NCBI RefSeq assembly: GCF_029238095.1
Contig: NZ_JAQWGS010000004.1
Span: forward strand, 61,302 to 125,301
Reading direction: 5' to 3'
DNA: 64,000 bases
Source: Lacinutrix sp.
GTDB lineage: Bacteria > Bacteroidota > Bacteroidia > Flavobacteriales > Flavobacteriaceae
Below the pieces are notes generated by a model. That model had not been told where the DNA came from. It searched no databases and was given only the letters and a program-made list of their open reading frames with translations. Shown here one piece after another: positions 1-8,953 of this stretch (its first letter is position 1; each line of letters starts with the position of its first letter). The position numbers were made by a program, and so were the translations under genes.

Positions 1-1065
1 ATAACGTTGGTCACTAAAGAATAATTTATCTATAATACCACGTGCTGTTTCCTCATCTGGTGGCTCAGCATTACGAAGTTGTCTGTAAATATGTTCTACT
101 GCTTCTTTTTCTGAGTTAGTTGGATCTTTTTGAAGCGTATTATGTATAATAGCGTAATCTCCTTGTTGCGCACTTTCTTTGTGTAAAAGAATAGTTTTTA
201 CTCCTACTTCAAGGATTTCTTCAATATTATCTTTATCTAATTCTGTATCTCTGTCTAGAACAATTTCGTTACGCTCTATAGATACCACTTCTCCTGTATC
301 TTCATCTACGAAATCTTCATGCCAGGTATTTAGTACACGAGCAGCAAGTTTACGTCCTAAAATTTTCTTTAAACCAGATTTTGAAACTTTTACCTCTTCG
401 GCTAAGTCGAAAATCTCAAGAATATCTTTATCTCTTTCAAAACCAATAGCTCTGAATAAAGTTGTAACAGGTAATTTTTTCTTTCTATCAATGTAGGCAT
501 ACATCACTTGGTTGATGTCCGTAGCGAACTCAATCCAAGACCCTTTGAAAGGAATAACTCTTGCTGAATATAATTTTGTTCCATTTGCATGGAAAGATTG
601 TCCAAAAAACACACCTGGAGATCTATGTAATTGAGAAACGACTACACGTTCTGCACCATTGATACAAAAGGTACCAGAAGGTGTCATGTAAGGTATTGTT
701 CCTAGATACACATCTTGAACAATGGTCTCGAAATCCTCATGTTCAGGGTCTGTACAGTAAAGTTTTAACCTTGCTTTTAATGGAACGCTATATGTAAGTC
801 CTCTTTCTATACACTCTTCAATAGCATATCTTGGTGGATCGATAAAGTAATCTAAGAATTCTAATACGAATTGATTACGAGTATCTGTAATTGGAAAGTT
901 TTCCATGAAGGTATTATATAAACCTTCATTACCTCTTTCTTCAGATTTTGTTTCAAGTTGGAAAAAATCCTGAAAGGATTTTATCTGTATATCCATAAAA
1001 TCTGGATATTCAGTTCTATTAATAATAGACGAGAAATTTAATCTTTCAGCTTGTGTTACTAACAT
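1..1065 (-). CDS. rpoB: RNA polymerase beta subunit, N-terminal part (cut by window edge)
   Basis: The minus strand is open for 355 codons from an ATG at 1065 to the window edge. It encodes the N-terminal beta-lobe part of the RNA polymerase beta subunit. Visible family stretches include [20 protein letters not shown] near the start, then [20 protein letters not shown], then [20 protein letters not shown] (the fork/rifampicin-region N-side motif). The full protein in this phylum is about 1270 residues, so roughly a quarter is present. It follows rplL on the same strand, as in the usual rplKAJL-rpoBC operon. Two hairpins lie in the 124-base gap before it. The start was chosen because the protein similarity begins there ([11 protein letters not shown]). 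Confidence 0.97.
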   Translation of the reverse strand, partial: MLVTQAERLNFSSIINRTEYPDFMDIQIKSFQDFFQLETKSEERGNEGLYNTFMENFPITDTRNQFVLEFLDYFIDPPRYAIEECIERGLTYSVPLKARLKLYCTDPEHEDFETIVQDVYLGTIPYMTPSGTFCINGAERVVVSQLHRSPGVFFGQSFHANGTKLYSARVIPFKGSWIEFATDINQVMYAYIDRKKKLPVTTLFRAIGFERDKDILEIFDLAEEVKVSKSGLKKILGRKLAARVLNTWHEDFVDEDTGEVVSIERNEIVLDRDTELDKDNIEEILEVGVKTILLHKESAQQGDYAIIHNTLQKDPTNSEKEAVEHIYRQLRNAEPPDEETARGIIDKLFFSDQRY

Positions 1066-1101
1066 CAATGGACGAAATTTTGATTAAAAAAATATACTTG
1101 C

Positions 1102-1120
1102 ATATAGGTGTTACCTATAT
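1102..1120 (-). promoter_or_regulatory. short perfect hairpin in the rplL-rpoB gap
   Basis: The arms ATATAGGT (1102-1109) and ACCTATAT (1113-1120) are perfectly complementary around a 3-base loop. The element sits about 40 bases upstream of the rpoB start codon on the transcribed strand. It may fold in the rplL-rpoB transcript as part of a processing or attenuation region; that role is inferred from position only. Confidence 0.5.
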
Positions 1121-1129
1121 ACGACAAAT

Positions 1130-1166
1130 GGTCTAGGTCTTAGAGCGCATGCTCTAGACCTAAACC
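1130..1166 (-). promoter_or_regulatory. long hairpin in the rplL-rpoB gap (attenuator or processing site candidate)
   Basis: The arm AGGTCT-T-AGAGC (1135-1146) pairs with GCTCTAGACCT (1151-1161) around a GCAT loop. The stem extends outward to 1130 and 1166 with one mismatch, and it has one bulged base. It lies 23 bases after the rplL stop. There is no clear U-tract after it on the transcribed strand, so a partial terminator or an RNase cleavage site is as likely as a true terminator. In Escherichia coli the same gap holds an attenuator and an RNase III site; equivalence here is inference. Confidence 0.6.
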
Positions 1167-1189
1167 TTTGTAAAAACTATTGGTATTGC

Positions 1190-1564
1190 TTACTTAAGCT
1201 CAACCTCTGCTCCTGCCTCTTCTAACTGAGTTTTAAGAGCTTCAGCTTCATCTTTAGAAACACCTTCTTTGATTGCACTTGGTGCATCATCAACTAAACC
1301 TTTTGCTTCTTTTAATCCTAAACCAGTTAATTCTTTAACTAATTTTACAACAGCTAGCTTAGCGCTTCCTGCTGCTTTTAAGATTACATCAAATTCTGTT
1401 TGAGCTTCAGCTTCGTCTCCGCCACCTGCAGCTGGTCCAGCCATTGCAACTGCAGCTGCAGCAGGCTCGATACCATATTCATCTTTTAATATAGTTGCTA
1501 ACTCATTTACTTCTTTAACTGTAAGGTTAACTAATTGTTCTGCGAAATCTTTTAAATCTGCCAT
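1190..1564 (-). CDS. rplL: 50S ribosomal protein L7/L12
   Basis: The 124-residue product is the ribosomal stalk protein that recruits translation GTPases. The N-terminal dimerisation helices (residues about 1-33) are followed by an Ala/Gly-rich hinge (about 35-50) and the globular C-terminal domain with the helix around [20 protein letters not shown]. Length and composition are normal for the family. It lies 56 bases after rplJ in the rplKAJL-rpoB operon, so it is probably co-transcribed with rplJ. ATG start at 1564. Confidence 0.98.
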   Translation of the reverse strand: MADLKDFAEQLVNLTVKEVNELATILKDEYGIEPAAAAVAMAGPAAGGGDEAEAQTEFDVILKAAGSAKLAVVKLVKELTGLGLKEAKGLVDDAPSAIKEGVSKDEAEALKTQLEEAGAEVELK

Positions 1565-1620
1565 TTTTGATAATTTTTTTTAATTTTTAATATTTAAGTG
1601 TAAAGTGCGTACTTTTTATA

Positions 1621-2142
1621 TTATCCCTCTTTTTGAGATAATGTTTTAAGAATTCCAGAAAGTTTTCCTCCACTTGATTTAAGTGCAGAAATAACATTCT
1701 TAGCAGGAGATTGTAATAATCCTACAATATCTCCAATTAATTCTTCTTTTGATTTAATATCAACTAGCATATCTAGCTGATTATCTCCTATGTAAACAGT
1801 TTCTTCAATAAAAGCACCTTTTAACAAAGGTTTTTCTGATTTCTTACGGAATGCTTTTATTACTTTTGCTGGAGCGTTACCAGTTTCAGAATACATTACA
1901 GATGTATTACCTTTAAGCGTTGATGGTAAGTTCCCAAAATCTCTTTCAGAGGCTTCCATTGCTTTTTCAAGTAATGTGTTTTTTACAACTGCTAATTTTA
2001 TGTTTGCTTTAAAACAAGCACGACGTAAATCTGAAGTTGTACCTGCATTTAAGCCAGATATATCTGCTAAGTAAATGTTAGCATTATCGGCTAATTGAGC
2101 AGTTAATTCTACTATAACTTTTGATTTTTCTTCTCTTGTCAT
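1621..2142 (-). CDS. rplJ: 50S ribosomal protein L10
   Basis: The 173-residue protein anchors L7/L12 to 23S rRNA. The N-terminal RNA-binding domain starts MTREEKSKVIVELTAQLADN and contains the typical LRRACFKANIKLAVVKNTLL segment. The C-terminal helix (about residues 140-173) binds L7/L12 dimers. It sits 19 bases after rplA and 56 bases before rplL. In many bacteria L10 with L7/L12 represses its own operon; no leader structure could be assigned here. Confidence 0.97.
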   Translation of the reverse strand: MTREEKSKVIVELTAQLADNANIYLADISGLNAGTTSDLRRACFKANIKLAVVKNTLLEKAMEASERDFGNLPSTLKGNTSVMYSETGNAPAKVIKAFRKKSEKPLLKGAFIEETVYIGDNQLDMLVDIKSKEELIGDIVGLLQSPAKNVISALKSSGGKLSGILKTLSQKEG

Positions 2143-2161
2143 GATATAAGTTATTTAACTA

Positions 2162-2851
2162 CTAACCGATTTTTGTATCAACTGCAATACTAGGACTCAT
2201 AGTAGAAGACATAAAAATGCTCTTTACATAAACTCCTTTTGAAGCAGTTGGCTTCAGTTTCATTAAAGTTGTTAATAATTCGTTTGCGTTACCTTCAATT
2301 TTATCAGCACTAAAAGATGCTTTACCAATTGCAGCATGAACAATACCAGTTTTATCTACTTTAAAATCAATTTTACCAGCTTTTACTTCTGTTACTGCTT
2401 TAGCAACATCCATAGTTACTGTACCTGTTTTAGGGTTTGGCATTAATCCGCGAGGACCTAATACACGTCCTAAAGGACCTAATTTACCCATTACACTAGG
2501 CATAGTGATAATTACGTCAACGTCTGTCCAACCACCTTTAATTTTATCAAGGTATTCGTCTAAACCAACATAATCTGCACCAGCTTCTTTAGCTTCTGCT
2601 TCTTTATCTGGAGTTACTAATGCTAAGACTTTTACGTCTTTTCCTGTACCATGAGGAAGAGATACAACACCTCTTACCATTTGATTCGCTTTTCTAGGAT
2701 CTACACCTAAACGTACTGCAATATCTACAGAAGCATCGAACTTTGCGTTAGATATTTCTTTGATTAAGGCAGAAGCTTCTTGTAGAGAATATACTTTATC
2801 TTTCTCAATTTTTGCGATTACCTCTTTACGTTTCTTTGTTAATTTTGCCAT
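2162..2851 (-). CDS. rplA: 50S ribosomal protein L1
   Basis: The 229-residue protein is the L1-stalk ribosomal protein. The family signature [15 protein letters not shown] lies near residues 133-147, preceded by [12 protein letters not shown]. Length is standard. It follows rplK after an 18-base gap on the same strand, giving the canonical rplK-rplA order. Confidence 0.98.
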   Translation of the reverse strand: MAKLTKKRKEVIAKIEKDKVYSLQEASALIKEISNAKFDASVDIAVRLGVDPRKANQMVRGVVSLPHGTGKDVKVLALVTPDKEAEAKEAGADYVGLDEYLDKIKGGWTDVDVIITMPSVMGKLGPLGRVLGPRGLMPNPKTGTVTMDVAKAVTEVKAGKIDFKVDKTGIVHAAIGKASFSADKIEGNANELLTTLMKLKPTASKGVYVKSIFMSSTMSPSIAVDTKIG

Positions 2852-2869
2852 TTTAAAATCTTTTTTAGG

Positions 2870-3310
2870 TTAATTGGGTGCATCACCACCTTTAACAGTT
2901 ATACCCATAGATCTTGCAGTTCCTGCGATCATTTTCATTGCTGAATCAATAGTAAATGCATTTAAATCTACCATTTTATCTTCTGCAATAGTTTTTATCT
3001 GATCCCAAGATACCTTAGCTACTTTACGTACATGAGGTTCACCTGATCCTTTTTTAACTTTGGCCGCTTCTAACAATTGTACAGCAGCTGGAGGAGTTTT
3101 GATTACAAAATCAAACGATTTGTCTTTGTAAACAGAAATCACAACTGGTAAAACTTTACCAGCTTTATCTTGAGTTCTAGCATTAAATTGCTTACAGAAC
3201 TCCATGATATTAACACCAGCAGCACCTAAAGCGGGTCCAACCGGTGGCGACGGATTCGCTGCACCTCCCCTTACTTGTAATTTGACTACTTTGCCTAATT
3301 CTTTTGCCAT
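2870..3310 (-). CDS. rplK: 50S ribosomal protein L11
   Basis: The 146-residue protein forms the GTPase-associated centre of the ribosome. The N-terminal domain has the proline-rich [20 protein letters not shown] motif near residues 21-40. The C-terminal rRNA-binding domain ends with [17 protein letters not shown]. It follows nusG after 71 bases and starts the ribosomal part of the operon. Confidence 0.98.
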   Translation of the reverse strand: MAKELGKVVKLQVRGGAANPSPPVGPALGAAGVNIMEFCKQFNARTQDKAGKVLPVVISVYKDKSFDFVIKTPPAAVQLLEAAKVKKGSGEPHVRKVAKVSWDQIKTIAEDKMVDLNAFTIDSAMKMIAGTARSMGITVKGGDAPN

Positions 3311-3381
3311 TTTGAATAATTTAGTTTCGTATTGTATCTATTTTTGAAGCTGATACAACACTTTCTTTATTGTAACAATTA

Positions 3382-3936
3382 TTAAATTTTTTCTACTTGC
3401 ATGTAACTTAATTCTAACGGTGTTTTTCTTCCAAAAATCTTGACCATTACTTCTAACTTACGTTTTTCTTCGTTGATATTTTCAATAGTACCATCAAACC
3501 CATTAAAAGGCCCATCTATAACTTTTACAGTTTCTCCTTTTGTAAATGGTATTGCAACGCTAGCATCCATATCAACAGATAATTCATCAACTTTACCTAA
3601 CATCCTATTAACTTCAGACTGTCTTAAAGGTAAAGGATCTCCTCCTTTTGTAGCTCCTAAGAAACCAATTACATTTGTTATTGATTTAATAATGTGAGGA
3701 ACTTCTCCAGTAAGATTAGCTTTTATCATTATGTATCCACTAAAATAAACTTTTTCTTTGTTTATTTTTTTTCCGTTTCTAATTTGCACTACATTTTCTG
3801 TAGGCACTAAAACCTGCTCAACATAATCCTGTAAACCTAAGCGAGCAATTTCATTCTCGATGTAAGTTTTTATCTTATTTTCTTGACCACTTACTGCTCT
3901 AACTACGTACCACTTTTTTTCTCCAACTTCAGCCAT
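3382..3936 (-). CDS. nusG: Transcription antitermination protein NusG
   Basis: The 184-residue protein binds RNA polymerase and couples it to Rho or the ribosome. The NGN domain begins KWYVVRAVSGQENKIKTYIE, and a C-terminal KOW domain has FTKGETVKVIDGPFNGFDGT near residues 131-150. Length is usual for the family. It lies 10 bases after secE, the near-universal secE-nusG pair. Confidence 0.97.
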   Translation of the reverse strand: MAEVGEKKWYVVRAVSGQENKIKTYIENEIARLGLQDYVEQVLVPTENVVQIRNGKKINKEKVYFSGYIMIKANLTGEVPHIIKSITNVIGFLGATKGGDPLPLRQSEVNRMLGKVDELSVDMDASVAIPFTKGETVKVIDGPFNGFDGTIENINEEKRKLEVMVKIFGRKTPLELSYMQVEKI

Positions 3937-3946
3937 AAACTTTATA

Positions 3947-4141
3947 TTAACTAATTAATTTAAAGTATTCGCTAATTACTTTACTGAAAACAGTATCAAC
4001 TCCCCAAATTGCTAGGGAAAATATGATTGAAAACACAGCAACTAAAATAGTCAACCTTTGCACTTCAGGCCAAGGTGTCCATGTCACGTTATTTTTCAGT
4101 TCACCAAATGATTCTTTTATATAATTTACTATTCCAGCCAT
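3947..4141 (-). CDS. secE: Preprotein translocase subunit SecE
   Basis: This 64-residue protein stabilises SecY in the SecYEG channel. An amphipathic N-terminal helix (GIVNYIKESFGELKNNVTWT) is followed by WPEVQRLT and a single membrane segment of about 20 residues. The chosen start is the ATG at 4141 giving MAGIVNYIKESF; the frame also opens 27 bases earlier (ATG at 4168), but those extra residues are not family-like. It sits between tRNA-Trp and nusG. Confidence 0.95.
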   Translation of the reverse strand: MAGIVNYIKESFGELKNNVTWTPWPEVQRLTILVAVFSIIFSLAIWGVDTVFSKVISEYFKLIS

Positions 4142-4227
4142 TTTAATGTATAATTTAACGAAAAACATATTACTACATTTTCCTAATTTTATTAGGAACT
4201 AGGTTACAAAACCTTAATACCTATATG

Positions 4228-4300
4228 CACGGGTTGAGAGACTCGAACTCCCGACACCTGGTTTTGGAGACCAGTGCTCTACCAACTGAGCTAAACCCGT
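4228..4300 (-). tRNA. tRNA-Trp (CCA anticodon)
   Basis: The 73-base cloverleaf has acceptor arms ACGGGTT/AACCCGT, D stem GCTC/GAGC, anticodon stem CTGGT/ACCAG with loop CTCCAAA (anticodon CCA), and T loop TTCGAGT. The discriminator base is G and the 3' CCA is not encoded. It lies between tuf and secE, a standard tuf-trnW-secE order. Confidence 0.97.
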
Positions 4301-4311
4301 AAATATAAGTC

Positions 4312-4338
4312 AAGGTGTCACGAAAAACGAGACACCTT
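4312..4338 (-). promoter_or_regulatory. hairpin between tuf and tRNA-Trp
   Basis: Arms AAGGTGTC (4312-4319) and GACACCTT (4331-4338) are perfectly complementary with an 11-base loop. It lies 25 bases after the tuf stop and just before tRNA-Trp. There is no clean U-tract, so it may be a partial terminator or a processing stem that separates tuf mRNA from the tRNA. Confidence 0.5.
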
Positions 4339-4363
4339 AACTCTATATTTGAAAGACTAAAAA

Positions 4364-5551
4364 TTAGTCTAAAATCTCAGTTACCTGACCAGCACCAACT
4401 GTTCTTCCTCCTTCACGAATTGCGAAACGAAGACCAACATTCATTGCAATTGGTTGAATTAATTCAACATGAATTGTTAAGTTATCTCCTGGCATAACCA
4501 TTTCAACTCCATCAGGAAGCGCAATATTTCCAGTTACATCAGTTGTACGCACATAAAACTGTGGACGGTAGTTATTGTGAAATGGTGTATGACGACCACC
4601 TTCTTCTTTTTTAAGAATATAAACCTCTGCTTTAAACTTAGCATGTGGTGTTACAGAACCTGGCTTACAAATAACCATACCTCTTGAAATTTGAGATTTC
4701 TCAATTCCTCTTAACAAGATACCAGCGTTATCACCAGCCTCACCTCTATCTAAAATTTGACGAAACATCTCAATACCTGTAATCGTAGATGTTAACTTCT
4801 CAGCACCCATACCAATGATTTCTACAGGATCTCCAGTGTTTGCAATACCAGTCTCAATACGACCAGTTGCTACTGTACCACGTCCAGTAATTGAAAATAC
4901 ATCTTCAATGGGCATTAAAAAAGGCTTGTCAACTTCTCTTAATGGCTCTTCAATCCAGTTGTCTACAGCTTCCATTAATTCTAAAACTGTATCCACCCAC
5001 TTTTGCTCGCCATTAAGCGCACCTAAAGCAGATCCAGAAACTACAGGTCCATTATCACCATCATATTCATAAAATGATAATAATTCACGTACTTCCATGT
5101 CAACTAATTCTAATAACTCCTCATCATCAACCATATCCACTTTATTTAAGAATACTACAATTCTTGGGATTCCTACCTGACGACCTAATAAGATATGTTC
5201 ACGTGTTTGTGGCATAGGACCATCTGTTGCAGCTACAACTAATATAGCACCATCCATTTGCGCAGCACCAGTAACCATGTTCTTTACATAATCGGCGTGA
5301 CCAGGACAATCTACGTGTGCATAGTGACGATTTAAAGTTGCATATTCTACGTGTGAAGTATTAATTGTAATACCTCTTTCTTTCTCTTCTGGAGCGTTAT
5401 CAATCTGATCGAATGATTTCGCTTCTGAATATCCTGCGTCAGCTAATACTTTAGTAATAGCAGCAGTTAAAGTTGTTTTACCGTGATCTACGTGTCCAAT
5501 TGTACCAATGTTTAAGTGTGGTTTTGAACGATCGAAAGTTGCCTTTGCCAT
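4364..5551 (-). CDS. tuf: Translation elongation factor Tu
   Basis: The 395-residue GTPase delivers aminoacyl-tRNA to the ribosome. G1 GHVDHGKT is at about residues 19-26, the switch region has [13 protein letters not shown]3 is [12 protein letters not shown] and G4 is NKVD. The beta-barrel domains 2 and 3 are complete to the terminal VTEILD. The four upstream tRNA genes on the same strand and the downstream tRNA-Trp are the normal neighbours. Confidence 0.98.
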   Translation of the reverse strand: MAKATFDRSKPHLNIGTIGHVDHGKTTLTAAITKVLADAGYSEAKSFDQIDNAPEEKERGITINTSHVEYATLNRHYAHVDCPGHADYVKNMVTGAAQMDGAILVVAATDGPMPQTREHILLGRQVGIPRIVVFLNKVDMVDDEELLELVDMEVRELLSFYEYDGDNGPVVSGSALGALNGEQKWVDTVLELMEAVDNWIEEPLREVDKPFLMPIEDVFSITGRGTVATGRIETGIANTGDPVEIIGMGAEKLTSTITGIEMFRQILDRGEAGDNAGILLRGIEKSQISRGMVICKPGSVTPHAKFKAEVYILKKEEGGRHTPFHNNYRPQFYVRTTDVTGNIALPDGVEMVMPGDNLTIHVELIQPIAMNVGLRFAIREGGRTVGAGQVTEILD

Positions 5552-5617
5552 GTTTTAATAATTTAATCTTAGTTATATAATAATATTAGTGTTCTATTTT
5601 TTTATTTAAAAAATTTG

Positions 5618-5689
5618 AGCCAATGACGGGAATTGAACCCGTGACCTCTTCCTTACCAAGGAAACGCTCTACCTCTGAGCTACACCGGC
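5618..5689 (-). tRNA. tRNA-Thr (GGT anticodon)
   Basis: The 72-base cloverleaf has acceptor GCCGGTG/CATTGGC with two G-U pairs. The anticodon stem is TTTCC/GGAAG with loop TTGGTAA (anticodon GGT), and the T stem is ACGGG/CCCGT. The 3' CCA is not encoded. It is the last tRNA of the cluster upstream of tuf. Confidence 0.96.
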
Positions 5690-5698
5690 TAAATATAG

Positions 5699-5771
5699 AG
5701 CGAGAGACCGGGTTCGAACCGGCGACATTCAGCTTGGAAGGATGACGCTCTACCAACTGAGCTACTCTCGC
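5699..5771 (-). tRNA. tRNA-Gly (TCC anticodon)
   Basis: The 73-base cloverleaf has acceptor GCGAGAG/CTCTCGC and anticodon loop CTTCCAA (anticodon TCC). The T stem GCCGG/CCGGT has one wobble pair. The anticodon stem TCATC/GCTGA has an unpaired U30-C40 position where a G-C pair is expected. Only 9 bases separate it from tRNA-Thr(GGT). Confidence 0.95.
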
Positions 5772-5801
5772 AATTATTTAAATCCTTAAACTTAAAATAA
5801 G

Positions 5802-5883
<82 letters not shown>

Positions 5884-5944
5884 AATTTTAAATTTATCAA
5901 TCTTTTAAAGAACTTATAAAAAAGCTTTAACTTTTTTATTTAAG

Positions 5945-6018
5945 AGCCGATGGAGGGACTCGAACCCACGACCTGCTGATTACAAATCAGCTGCTCTAGC
6001 CAGCTGAGCTACATCGGC
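5945..6018 (-). tRNA. tRNA-Thr (TGT anticodon)
   Basis: The 74-base cloverleaf has acceptor GCCGATG/CATCGGC and anticodon stem GCTGA/TCAGC with loop TTTGTAA (anticodon TGT). The T stem GTGGG/CCCTC has a U-U at 50-64. It is the first gene of the Thr-Tyr-Gly-Thr-tuf-Trp transcript as read on the minus strand. Confidence 0.96.
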
Positions 6019-6040
6019 TTTTATCGCTTTTTTTACATGT

Positions 6041-6067
6041 AAAAAAAGCCCGCTATTTCTAACGGAC
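6041..6067 (-). terminator. Rho-independent terminator after hpf
   Basis: On the minus strand, GTCCGTTA-GAAA-TAGCGGGC forms an 8-pair stem with G-U pairs and a GAAA tetraloop (6048-6067), followed directly by seven Us (6041-6047). It lies 53 bases after the hpf stop and before the tRNA cluster, so it should separate the two transcripts. Confidence 0.75.
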
Positions 6068-6119
6068 TGCAAATGTATATATTTATTTAGTTATTCAAAA
6101 ATATTTTAAGTAAATATTT

Positions 6120-6422
6120 TTATAAATGTGCTCTTAATTTTGCTTTTCTCTTTTTTAGTTGCCTTTCTAGTGATGCAACTGCGATATCTACACCTTCTTC
6201 AAACGTTTTACATTGCTTCTTGACAACGAAACTATCTCCTGGAACACTAATTCTTGCCTCAAAAATTTTATTTTCTTTGTCACTAGTATTTTCTACTTTC
6301 AAAAAAACATCTGATTTTATAATCTTATCGTAAAATGTATCTAATTTATTCATTTTCTGTTGAATAAAATCTAAAAGTTCTTGGTTCACATTGAAATTAA
6401 CGGCTTGAGTATTTACTTTCAT
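6120..6422 (-). CDS. hpf: Ribosome hibernation-promoting factor, short HPF/RaiA type
   Basis: The 100-residue protein belongs to the short HPF/YfiA family that binds the 30S decoding centre and inactivates ribosomes in stationary phase. It starts MKVNTQAVNFNVNQELLDFI, has VFLKVENTSDKENKIFEARI in the beta sheet, and ends in a basic helix with LERQLKKRKAKLRAHL. An in-frame ATG two codons upstream (6428) is also possible. It lies 29 bases after the XerC-type recombinase on the same strand, so the two are likely one transcript. Confidence 0.9.
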   Translation of the reverse strand: MKVNTQAVNFNVNQELLDFIQQKMNKLDTFYDKIIKSDVFLKVENTSDKENKIFEARISVPGDSFVVKKQCKTFEEGVDIAVASLERQLKKRKAKLRAHL

Positions 6423-6451
6423 ATGCATTACAATTAAATTAGGTTATACAA

Positions 6452-7342
6452 TTACTTTTTACTTCTTGGATGTGCTTTTAAATACACTTTTTTTAACTCT
6501 GCAATACTATTGTGAGTATAAACTTGTGTTGCAGCCAAACTTGAATGCCCTAGGAGTTCTTTAACCGCATTTAAATCTGCTCCTTGATTTAATAAATGTG
6601 TTGCAAAAGAATGCCTTAGTATGTGTGGACTTTTTTTTACCTTATTAGATGCTAAACTAAAATACTCATTTATTATTCTGTAAACAAGTGTTTCGTAGAT
6701 TTTAACGCCTTTATTAGTTAAAAATAGTGCTTGCTTATTTTTAATTTCTTTAAGCTGTTTCCTTTTTTCTATATACAATTCTAATGTTTGGATTACTGAA
6801 TATAACAAAGGCACATAACGTTCTTTATTTCTTTTACCTAAAACTTTTAAAGTCTTATTTCCAAAATCTACATCTAATAACTTTAAATTAACTAATTCTA
6901 TTCTTCTAATACCTGTAGAGTAAAATAGTTCTATGATTAATCTATCTCTAATACCTTTGTAACTATCTTCATAAGATAATTCATCTAAAGCTACAATTAT
7001 TTCTGCCTCAGAAAAAGGTACTTGTATTTTTTTACTTGTTTTTAGAGCCTTATGCTTTACTAAAGGATTAACTTCTATGTCACCTATTTTTAATAGAAAT
7101 TTATAATAGGAGTTTAATGCAGATACTTTACGGTTAATACTTCTATTAGAAATTTTAGCTTCTACTAGTTGTACTATCCAATTTCTGATTTGAGCGTAAT
7201 TTACTTCGCTTAATTTAGTGTCGGCAAATTCTTTAGCTAAAAAAGATTGAAAAGAGTTAATGTCGTTTGTGTAAGCTTTTACTGTTAGTTGAGAATAATT
7301 CCTCTCCAACTCAAGATAATCTGTAAACGCTTTTAAAGACAT
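6452..7342 (-). CDS. XerC/XerD-type tyrosine recombinase
   Basis: The 296-residue enzyme has an N-terminal SAM-like core-binding domain (residues about 1-85) and a C-terminal catalytic domain. All catalytic residues are visible: R146 in STGIRRIEL, K170 in LGKRNKERY, H240 and R243 in HILRHSFATHLL, H266 in LLGHSS and the nucleophile Y275 in TQVYTH. Length and standalone location point to a housekeeping chromosome-dimer resolvase rather than a phage integrase. XerC and XerD cannot be told apart here. It is followed by hpf on the same strand. Confidence 0.93.
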   Translation of the reverse strand: MSLKAFTDYLELERNYSQLTVKAYTNDINSFQSFLAKEFADTKLSEVNYAQIRNWIVQLVEAKISNRSINRKVSALNSYYKFLLKIGDIEVNPLVKHKALKTSKKIQVPFSEAEIIVALDELSYEDSYKGIRDRLIIELFYSTGIRRIELVNLKLLDVDFGNKTLKVLGKRNKERYVPLLYSVIQTLELYIEKRKQLKEIKNKQALFLTNKGVKIYETLVYRIINEYFSLASNKVKKSPHILRHSFATHLLNQGADLNAVKELLGHSSLAATQVYTHNSIAELKKVYLKAHPRSKK

Positions 7343-7369
7343 AGTATTATTTTTATGTCAAGATAATTA

Positions 7370-8785
7370 CTATTCTTTAAATAATGAAGCACGTTGAGAT
7401 AAGTCGTCTATTAATTTCTCGTCATCTTCACTTTCTAATAACACATTATAGGTTTTCCAAAACTCTTTGTTATAAGGTTTAGGTGAAAAAATATCCATGT
7501 CCCAATTGTTTTGCAGTGCACTACTAATCTTAGCAGGATCTAAAACTATATCTGAAAACAATATTTCTTGTATAGTGTAATAATAGCGTTCTTCTTTATA
7601 TTGTTCTGCAAGTTCTTCTTCTTGTTTGTTTTTGGGTTTAAAACCTACATTTACAAGTTTAGGCGTTTCGTAATAAATATAATTAGGGTACATTTTATCA
7701 TTAAACTCTTTATAATTTATTACCAATTTATGATTAACTTGAGTATCGAACAAACGCTTGCTTCTACTTTTCTGCTCGTTTGATGCTGCAATTAATTCGT
7801 ACTCTACTTTTTTAATAGCAAAATTATCATAATATATATACAGCCAACCATTGGCATGGTAACCTTCGTTATAAATGCCTTTAGTATCTAAACCAACATA
7901 TTCTGCTCCTTTATTTATTTTAATTTTATATAACTTACGTTCATTATCAACTAAAATTGTATCTAATTCAAATTGATGTTTTTTTAAAATATCATCACCA
8001 AATAATGCTTTTTTACTATTTACATTTCTAAACATATTTAGTTTGCCTTGAAATATATTTTGCAAACCATTTACTCTATTGTCATTCCACTTAATCGCTT
8101 TGTTAAGTTCTGCTGTTTTAATTTGAACTCTTCTAAGGTTTTTAGGATTTGTTCTTGTTTTGTTATTTTGGTTTAAATAAGAAGCATAAGTAAATAAGCT
8201 ATCTATATCTCTAAGATCGTAGCTCTTACGCATTTGGTCTACATTGATTTTTAAATGCGTATTTGCAGAGACATTATAACTAGAGTCGTAAACAGAAATC
8301 GCACTTTCTATAAGCCATTTAAATTCTTTTTTATTTCGCTCTTTATGTCTTAAAAACCCTTTTTGTATATAAGAAGAATCTGGCATTGTAAGTGGTAGTT
8401 TTTCAATGGCCTTTAATACAATCTCATTCCCTGTTTTGGGTCTTTCTTCTGCTTCTAACACCACTTCGTCTAATGATGCAACCTCTTCAACCAAATAAAT
8501 GGGTTCTGAAGCGTCGAATTGATCTAATGGAATTTTTTCTGTTGAATACCCTATTGATGAAACTACTAAAGTATCTGTTGCATTCTCTCTTGGAATTCGA
8601 AGTGCAAACTTTCCATCTGCATTTGTAATGGTTCCTATTGCAGTAGTTTTAATATAAACACTTGCACTCTCAATAGGCTCATCTTTAAAAAAATCTAAAA
8701 CTTTATTACTTATTTCTTGTTGTGCAAAAGTTATTGTACTGCACAAAAAAAATAGGATATATAGGATTTGATTTTGAAGTTTCAT
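7370..8785 (-). CDS. Carboxypeptidase-regulatory-like domain protein, exported
   Basis: The 471-residue protein starts with a signal peptide (MKLQNQILYILFFLCSTITF, cleavage near AQQ). A beta-sandwich CarboxypepD_reg-like domain follows at about residues 25-100, with VYIKTTAIGTITNADGKFAL. The rest (about 110-471) is of unassigned function, rich in charged residues and Tyr. Such proteins are typical Bacteroidota outer-membrane or periplasmic proteins. The start is the ATG at 8785; an in-frame ATG 45 bases upstream would hide the signal peptide. The gene ends 27 bases before xerC. Confidence 0.8.
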   Translation of the reverse strand: MKLQNQILYILFFLCSTITFAQQEISNKVLDFFKDEPIESASVYIKTTAIGTITNADGKFALRIPRENATDTLVVSSIGYSTEKIPLDQFDASEPIYLVEEVASLDEVVLEAEERPKTGNEIVLKAIEKLPLTMPDSSYIQKGFLRHKERNKKEFKWLIESAISVYDSSYNVSANTHLKINVDQMRKSYDLRDIDSLFTYASYLNQNNKTRTNPKNLRRVQIKTAELNKAIKWNDNRVNGLQNIFQGKLNMFRNVNSKKALFGDDILKKHQFELDTILVDNERKLYKIKINKGAEYVGLDTKGIYNEGYHANGWLYIYYDNFAIKKVEYELIAASNEQKSRSKRLFDTQVNHKLVINYKEFNDKMYPNYIYYETPKLVNVGFKPKNKQEEELAEQYKEERYYYTIQEILFSDIVLDPAKISSALQNNWDMDIFSPKPYNKEFWKTYNVLLESEDDEKLIDDLSQRASLFKE

Positions 8786-8863
8786 GGAAAAAAAGTTAAT
8801 TAAGTTATAGTTTAAACGACGACCTTTCACCTTTTATTATGAAATCCCTTCTTTTGTAGGAAT

Positions 8864-8914
8864 TCAGTGATTTACTTCAGGCATATGTTCTTTCTTATCA
8901 ATTACCATTTTAGC
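8864..8914 (-). pseudogene. duplicated 3' tail of the acyl-CoA dehydrogenase gene
   Basis: On the minus strand these 17 codons read AKMVIDKKEHMPEVNH and stop. The real gene ends AKMVIDKKEYKPAVNH and stop at 8954-9004, exactly 90 bases away. The first 27 bases are identical (8888-8914 against 8978-9004). It looks like a tandem duplication or a leftover of a second dehydrogenase gene whose body was lost. It has no start and should not be expressed on its own. Confidence 0.75.
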
Positions 8915-8940
8915 AAAATTGAAAACAATTTTCGCTAAAA
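8908..8940 (-). terminator. hairpin after the acyl-CoA dehydrogenase gene
   Basis: TTTTAGC-AAAATTG (8908-8921) pairs with CAATTTT-C-GCTAAAA (8926-8940) around a 4-base loop with one bulge. It lies 13 bases after the dehydrogenase stop. One arm is formed by the duplicated gene tail. The stem is AT-rich and has no strong U-tract, so termination is plausible but not certain. Confidence 0.4.
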
Positions 8941-8953
8941 CAATAATTTAATA

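Noticed and set aside
6452..7342. XerC-like recombinase as an integrase of a mobile element
   Set aside because: There are no att repeats, phage genes or atypical composition nearby; the location beside hpf and the length fit a housekeeping Xer protein.
7568..8628. Plus-strand ORFs (7568-7783, 8392-8628) opposite the carboxypeptidase-regulatory-like gene
   Set aside because: Antisense shadows with Phe/Leu-rich products.
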